The position numbers were made by a program, and so were the translations under genes. A DNA stretch of 64,000 bases from NCBI GenBank assembly GCA_030490835.1, contig CM059971.1, positions 44,316,012 through 44,380,011 of the forward strand. The letters are read 5' to 3'. The notes under the pieces were generated by a model. That model saw only the letters and a program-made list of their open reading frames with translations. It did no database searches and had not been told where the DNA came from. Source of the stretch: Annona cherimola (lineage: Eukaryota > Streptophyta > Magnoliopsida > Magnoliales > Annonaceae). Positions 59,350 to 64,000 of this stretch are shown one piece after another (positions within the stretch are counted from its first letter, which is position 1; every line of letters starts with the position of its first letter).

Positions 59350-60655
59350 GTCCCTTTTAAGTTAGTTGTGTAGAGATTACTAATCTAGGTTCATTCAAAT
59401 TCATATATTCATATATGTTTTCTAACATATGCAAACCTAACCAAGTTTTAGTTATGTGCTATGTTCCCATGCAAGCAAGTAAAACAAGGTTGATAACCAC
59501 ATTACCTAATCAAGATTACACAGGGTATATTCCTATCCATATTAACATCCAACACAAATAAGAGCTGGAAAATTTGTGCTCATATATGGATCTTATTCAA
59601 ATCTCACTTTTCTAAGCATGAATCCGAATATTCAATCAATCCACAAGGTTATAAAGCTTGTAAACGCATTAAGCATAATATATAAGGGTAATCTCAAGTA
59701 ACACAAGTCACTGCACAACTGTATTATCCATTCAAGCATAAGAAAACCAAATATCATAAGCTATGAGTTCAAATCCTACATATCTCCCACCATATGAAGG
59801 TTTATCCCATTAACATGACTTCGATTCCCATTAAAATCAAGTTACAATCATCTCCAAGAACATAGAGAAAAGAAAGAGAATGAGAAAGAGAAGAACTAAA
59901 TCTTGGAAGCTTCCACCAACGAGATCGGATCTCCTCTTCAGATTTCACTGGAACCACATCCTTTTCCTTCTCTTTGCGGCTGCACTAGCGGCTCTCTCCA
60001 TGCCTTCCCTCGTCGTTCTCAGTCTCTGGGACTATGACTTGCAGAAGTATGGTGCACGGAGCCCTAGGTTTCTATTCAAACAAGTTAGTTTACGCAACAC
60101 ACACATAGAAACCCGTGCGTACAGATGCATAGTGGCGCCTAGGCGCCAACTCTCTGTGTGCTGGGTGACTTTGAAACCTTTATAAATGCCCTGGGAGTTC
60201 ATGCCTTGGCGCCAACTCCTTGGAGTCCTTGTGGTCTGGAAGCCCTCTAGAATGCTTGTATACTATTGAAGTGGCACCTAGGCGCCCCACGCTAGTGACT
60301 GGGCTGCAACTCATTGGGAGCTTCTTGCAATGTGAGGTGTTGGATCTTTTGGCTAAGGCATGTAGGGTGGCGCCTAGGCGCCAGCCTACCTGCTTCTTCA
60401 CTTCGCTCCGTTTTGCCTTCGACTCGCCTGCATGCTTGTGAATTTCTGTCCTTCCTGCAAAAATGAATGAAACTAAATAAATGAACTAAAAATGCCTAAT
60501 TTATACTTAAAATGTATAAAAACTACATAATGCTCTTAAAATGCAAAGCGAGTGAAAATTTAGCTAAATGGATGCAAACTAAACGTAATCTCTTGGACTA
60601 ACATGCAAAAATAGTCTGAAATTGGCCATGATGACTCACATTTTAAGAGTTATCA
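59350..60655 (-). repeat. 5' LTR of Athila-like element, 5' portion
   Basis: Minus-strand LTR start TGATAACTCTTAAAATGTGA at 60655, followed by the AT-rich U3/R region. It joins 30782-31083 when the SIRE array is removed. It contains four GGCGCC-based motifs at 60134-60382, three of them full or near-full GGCGCCTAGGCGCC palindromes. Short frames here (for example 59880-60185) have no known domain. Confidence 0.78.
60134..60382. repeat. GGCGCCTAGGCGCC palindromes in Athila-like LTR
   Basis: Perfect palindromes are at 60134-60147 and 60369-60382, a near-perfect one is at 60273-60286 and a half copy (TTGGCGCCAAC) is near 60207-60216. They are spaced irregularly in an otherwise less GC-rich LTR. 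Confidence 0.85.
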
Positions 60656-60660
60656 GTTCT

Positions 60661-63327
60661 TTCGTATGGTTGCCCCCTCTAGATGGTCAACAAAATTTTC
60701 TTCTGAGGAACTGACCCTTGACAAGAAGGACTTTGCATTGTCACTCCAACCAGGTCTTCTAGCTTTCAGGGATGGACCCCATTTTGAGGTTGAACCATAT
60801 TATCCTCATAGGTTTGCTCATCAATTTGGCTTCGATCAGGATGTTCCGCGTACCTCCCTCGCATCCCGGGGTATCAAAGGGTAGTTGGCATCAGACCCCT
60901 TCACTGGCTTGCAGTATGCTCGCGTTCCAAGGGAGTTAAATTTTCTTGCGAGCTAAAATTTCCTTCATTTCATCATCGTGTTCGGGCAACCCAAGATTAT
61001 GTACATTGGTATGGTATTTGTGTGGTGAAGGTTGTCAAGCAAGTTGTGCCTAATTCTCGCTTTTGGGCTTTTAGGCCCCTTAACTTGTCCACCAGTTGGG
61101 GTGAATTGGGCTTAATGATTCCTTTTGAGATAAGACATTTTAAGAAACCAGACATGGAGGAAACTGAAGCTCGTTGTGTCTAACACATTGATTCCTTCAA
61201 AGCTTACCTTAGGATTGTCGGGTGCAACTTTCATTGCACTGACTGGGTTGCAGAAGGAAAAGAGTATATTCGCTACGATACCAAACCTGCTAAGAAGACT
61301 CTCTGAGAGTTAGCTGCTGAAAAGGTAGCCTCTCAAAAAGACTAAAAGCCCATGGAGACCGGGAGTATGTTTCTTCCTTCTTGTCCTACTTTCCTTTTCT
61401 TCTCATACATTTTTTTACCCTTATCTATCCTCCTCTTTTTTTCTAGAATACAATGTCAAGCTTCCTGAAGTTGTATATCCACCAAAGCCGATCGGTCGCT
61501 TTTGGTTTCCTAATCAGCTTACAAACTCAAAGGCTACAGAGTCATTAACAATGCATGACACTCGTGGCAAGAAGCGAAAAATTCGTAGAACGAGGGATTT
61601 GTCTCTGATTGCTGGACTTTCTAATCCTTCCCAGGGGAAAAATTCCTCAGGGCAAGCAGAAGTTGTGAGACCTTCTAAAGTTGATGTACCAAGAGAGTCT
61701 AATAAAAGGTCATATCCCATTGAAACTTCCCAGCAGCCTTAGCCTTTCGAGGAGGGGGAGATTGTAGCAAAGTCAAACATTGCTATAAATTCTTCCAATG
61801 ACCATGCGATGAGCAAAGGAATGCGTGCTGAGGTGCAGAACAACTCCCCTGTGCTGCCAGAGTCCAACGACAATGCTTTAAGTGACCTCTTGGGTTTCCA
61901 TGTAGATATAAATACGGGTCAAGTTGACCAACCCATGCGGTCTTGTGATAGCGGACCTATATTTTCTGATAACATCTTCATGAGGGATTTTCTGGGGGTC
62001 CGGACTCCTGAGGCATGTCAATCTCCGCCTTCTATAGCCCAAGATACTCCCGTGAAGGCAGCTTCTCATTCTGATAATAGGAACGTAGGTATGTTATATC
62101 ACTTTGTCAATTATGTTTATTCCTTATGATATTTTCTATCTCAATCACTTATTCAGCAGGATTTGGTTCGAAAGGGAAAATCCATTCGGAGGCTCCTTGC
62201 ATTCACTAAGAGGGGGAGGGCATGAATTTTGAAGGTAAACTTCTTCGATTTGCTTACTTTCCCTTTTCCTCCTCCTTTGCACATCTCATACTTTTAGCGC
62301 TTTTCGACAACTGCCTTAGTCGTTGAGGTTTCTGATGACGATGCTCACGGTGAAGAGATTTTAGCACCACTTGATAAGCCGACGGGGCCATTGCCTGTTT
62401 CTCTTGTGTCACCTGGTATTATCGCATTTTTGTGCTCTCTCTCTCTCTCTTTTAGTTAACTTGCTAATATGATGTTTTAGTTTGTCACTTTTTAGCCTTG
62501 GGATCTAGTTGCTTAGGCGATCTTCATTTCAGATCTATTGGCCCTAGCATTGGGGCAAGTTCTAGTGGGACTCGTCAGCTTCCTAATGTCAAAGGCCATT
62601 TCTTGGATCCCCTGCATCATTTCTTTCAACTTTCAGGGAGATTGGAGCTGAACGGTTAGAGCAGCAGATCTCAAGCACTTAAGGCGTGCGATAGCACAAT
62701 TCAAGGGTTGCATTGTTTCTTCTTTGAGGGACATGGATTCTCCTGATGATGTCACCGAAGCATTAGATATTTGTGAAGACTTTTCTATGATTTTAGACAA
62801 TCTTCAACTCGGGGTTTTCAGATTTGGTGACGTCATACTTTCAGTGGAGAAGTTACGTGCTCATTGGCGTGAGCTAGAGGCTACTGCAAGACCTTTAGTT
62901 TCTATGGAAAGTTTAGCGTCAACAGAAGCCGACCTTGCTAGATGTAGAGATCGCCACGCTCAACTCAAGGAGCATAATCTCCGAGTTGCCAAGGAGGCGA
63001 AAGACAAAAAGATGATTATTGAGGAAATTTGCACGTCTATAGCGACAAAGCAAGCTGAGGCGCATCGTCACTTTTATTTTTGTGGATAAAAGTAGGTTGA
63101 ATTCGTTGATTTCAATCTCCAATGAGCTCCAAGCCGAAGTTGATCTTCACAAAGTGAGAACTAACTCAGAGAGTCGAGACATCTCTATTATGGAGGCTAA
63201 GGTAGAAGAGTTGCGGGTATACACTGTTCCTCCTTCTGATGTAATGAATTCTCTCCGTATACTGAAGGAATTGCTTCCTTTTACAAGGGAGACTGTAGAG
63301 ACTCTTTTGCAGAACTTCGATGCATGA
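60661..63327 (+). pseudogene. Plant mobile domain (PMD)-like pseudogene with introns
   Basis: The first recognisable part (60666-60884) has YPHRFAHQFGFDQDVP, typical of the aminotransferase-like plant mobile domain carried by some transposon-derived and host genes. Stops follow near 60950 and 61180. Later exon-like parts include PPKPIGRFWFPNQL (about 61480), a Ser-rich low-complexity stretch (61551-62090) and coil-like C-terminal segments (62724-63089 and 63082-63327), which are in different frames. Plausible splice sites are GTAGGT at 62084, TTCAGCAG before 62161, GGTAAAC near 62233 and TTTTAG before 62299. It was the sequence next to the Athila-like insertion (possible TSD gttct, 60656-60660). 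It is not functional as it stands. Confidence 0.6.
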
Positions 63328-63379
63328 TTACTTTGTAACTTTATGGATGATATCTTTTTAAGTAGTTCCCGTTTATTGT

Positions 63380-64000
63380 CACTTTGATTTGATTCTCGCT
63401 ATTAATAACTTCATATGTGCCATTGCCATAGACATTATCAATGATGTAAGGCCCTTCCCATTTAGGCTCGAATTTACAGTAAGTTTGCCTCCTGCCATGA
63501 GCTCTGAGCGCAGTTTTAAAACCAAATCTTCTCTTTTAAATGAGCGATGTTTCACAACTTTATTATATGCTTCGACCATTCTAGCTTGATAAAGTTTGAT
63601 TCATTATCGTGCTTGGATTTGCCTTTCATCTAGTGCTTCGAGCTCGTCAAAATGAAGTTTGGCTTGTTGTTTAGTAGTCAAATCAGAATGGATAGCAACC
63701 CTTAAGGACGCTAACTGGGTCTCCACTGGTAAAATAGCAGCGCAAAAAAGTAGTGAATATGGTGTTGCTCCCGTCGCAGTTCGATATGTGGTTCTATAGG
63801 CCCATAGTGCTTCGGGTAACCTCTTGTGCTAATCTCATTTGTTCTTTACTGTTGTTCTCTTGAGGATTTGAATGATATTCTTGTTGAATGCTTCTGCCTG
63901 GCCATTCCCTTACGGATAATATGGTGATCAGAACACTTGCTTGATTCCAAACTTCCGGCATAACTGATTTACTTTGTTGTTTTTGAATGGTGTGCCATTA
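63380..64000 (-). pseudogene. Ty3/gypsy integrase, C-terminal part, extends beyond right edge
   Basis: On the minus strand, fragments in several frames give KFGIKQV, GNGQAEAFNK (with the last catalytic Glu of the integrase core), EALWAYRTTYRTATGATPYSL, KLHFDELEALDERQIQAR and, at 63579-63379, MVEAYNKVVKHRSFKREDLVL. This order is typical of the Ty3/gypsy integrase end in the Tat/Ogre lineage. Stops at several places and frameshifts (for example near 63590 and 63840) show decay. Confidence 0.82.

Larger units (their letters stand above)
7095..60655 (-). mobile_element. Athila/Tat-like Ty3/gypsy element without pol, multiply interrupted
   Basis: Read on the minus strand, the order is: a 5' LTR starting TGATAACTCTT (60655 leftward, resuming at 31083 to 30782), a tRNA-Asp-type primer site (30775-30758), a gag relic (30639-30069, resuming 14042-13682), a leader with a GGGAGGCAACCCA-type segment, and an env-position ORF (8142-7095). 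Protease, RT and integrase are absent. It is interrupted by A, B, C and the SIRE array; removing B, C or the array together with one TSD copy restores continuous sequence. At the right, gttct (60656-60660) would be its own TSD. The 3' LTR was not found. Confidence 0.78.

Overview
The window is plant nuclear heterochromatin. I found no gene that looks functional. It is a nest of LTR retrotransposons of both plant superfamilies, mostly AT-rich, with stops, frameshifts and deletions in almost every coding region. It holds Ty1/copia elements of the SIRE (Maximus) type with an extra ORF after pol, an Athila/Tat-like Ty3/gypsy element, a family with very long LTRs, a tandem TRIM and a MITE. Captured fragments of two plant genes (NADPH-cytochrome P450 reductase and a CBSX-type CBS-domain protein) and a plant-mobile-domain (PMD) pseudogene point to an angiosperm with a large, repeat-rich genome. 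I cannot narrow the species.

Layout. 1-3274: 3' part of a plus-strand SIRE-type element (extra ORF, polypurine tract, 3' LTR). 3275-4095: unassigned DNA and an AT-rich minisatellite. 4096-7094: an LTR of the long-LTR family, called A here. From 7095 to 60655 lies one minus-strand, pol-less Athila/Tat-like element that was invaded repeatedly. Its 5' LTR is at the right, its gag relic is split between 30639-30069 and 14042-13682, and its env-position ORF is at 8142-7095. Insertions into it are: solo LTR B (8502-13137, TSD caatg), which carries a TRIM (11219-11913, TSD ttacc); element C (14043-30068, TSD gaggt), a 16-kb element with 5.5-kb LTRs and a 2.5-kb internal region whose 5' LTR carries a 2.4-kb block with the gene fragments; and a SIRE tandem array LTR-internal-LTR-internal-LTR (31084-59344, TSD atttg). 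That array was in turn hit by D (43604-48651), E (51801-54346) and F (55010-59056), and F carries a MITE (57486-57775). 60661-63327 is a decayed PMD gene with recognisable introns. 63380-64000 is a minus-strand Ty3/gypsy integrase fragment running off the right edge.

How the parts relate. Target-site duplications visible in the sequence give the order: PMD region, then the Athila-like element, then B, C and the SIRE array (A is also in this layer by position, but without a TSD), then D, E, F, the TRIM and the chimeric block, and last the MITE. Long-LTR elements A-F share about 115 bp at their 3' LTR ends although their bodies differ, so they form one superfamily. The strongest points for a second look are an in-frame P450-reductase/CBSX fusion inside the C LTR, periodic GGACAT/ATGTCC inverted repeats in the long LTRs, arrays of the GTCGAC palindrome in the SIRE LTR and again in the leader of its extra ORF, and a similar env-position domain in a copia-type and a gypsy-type element.
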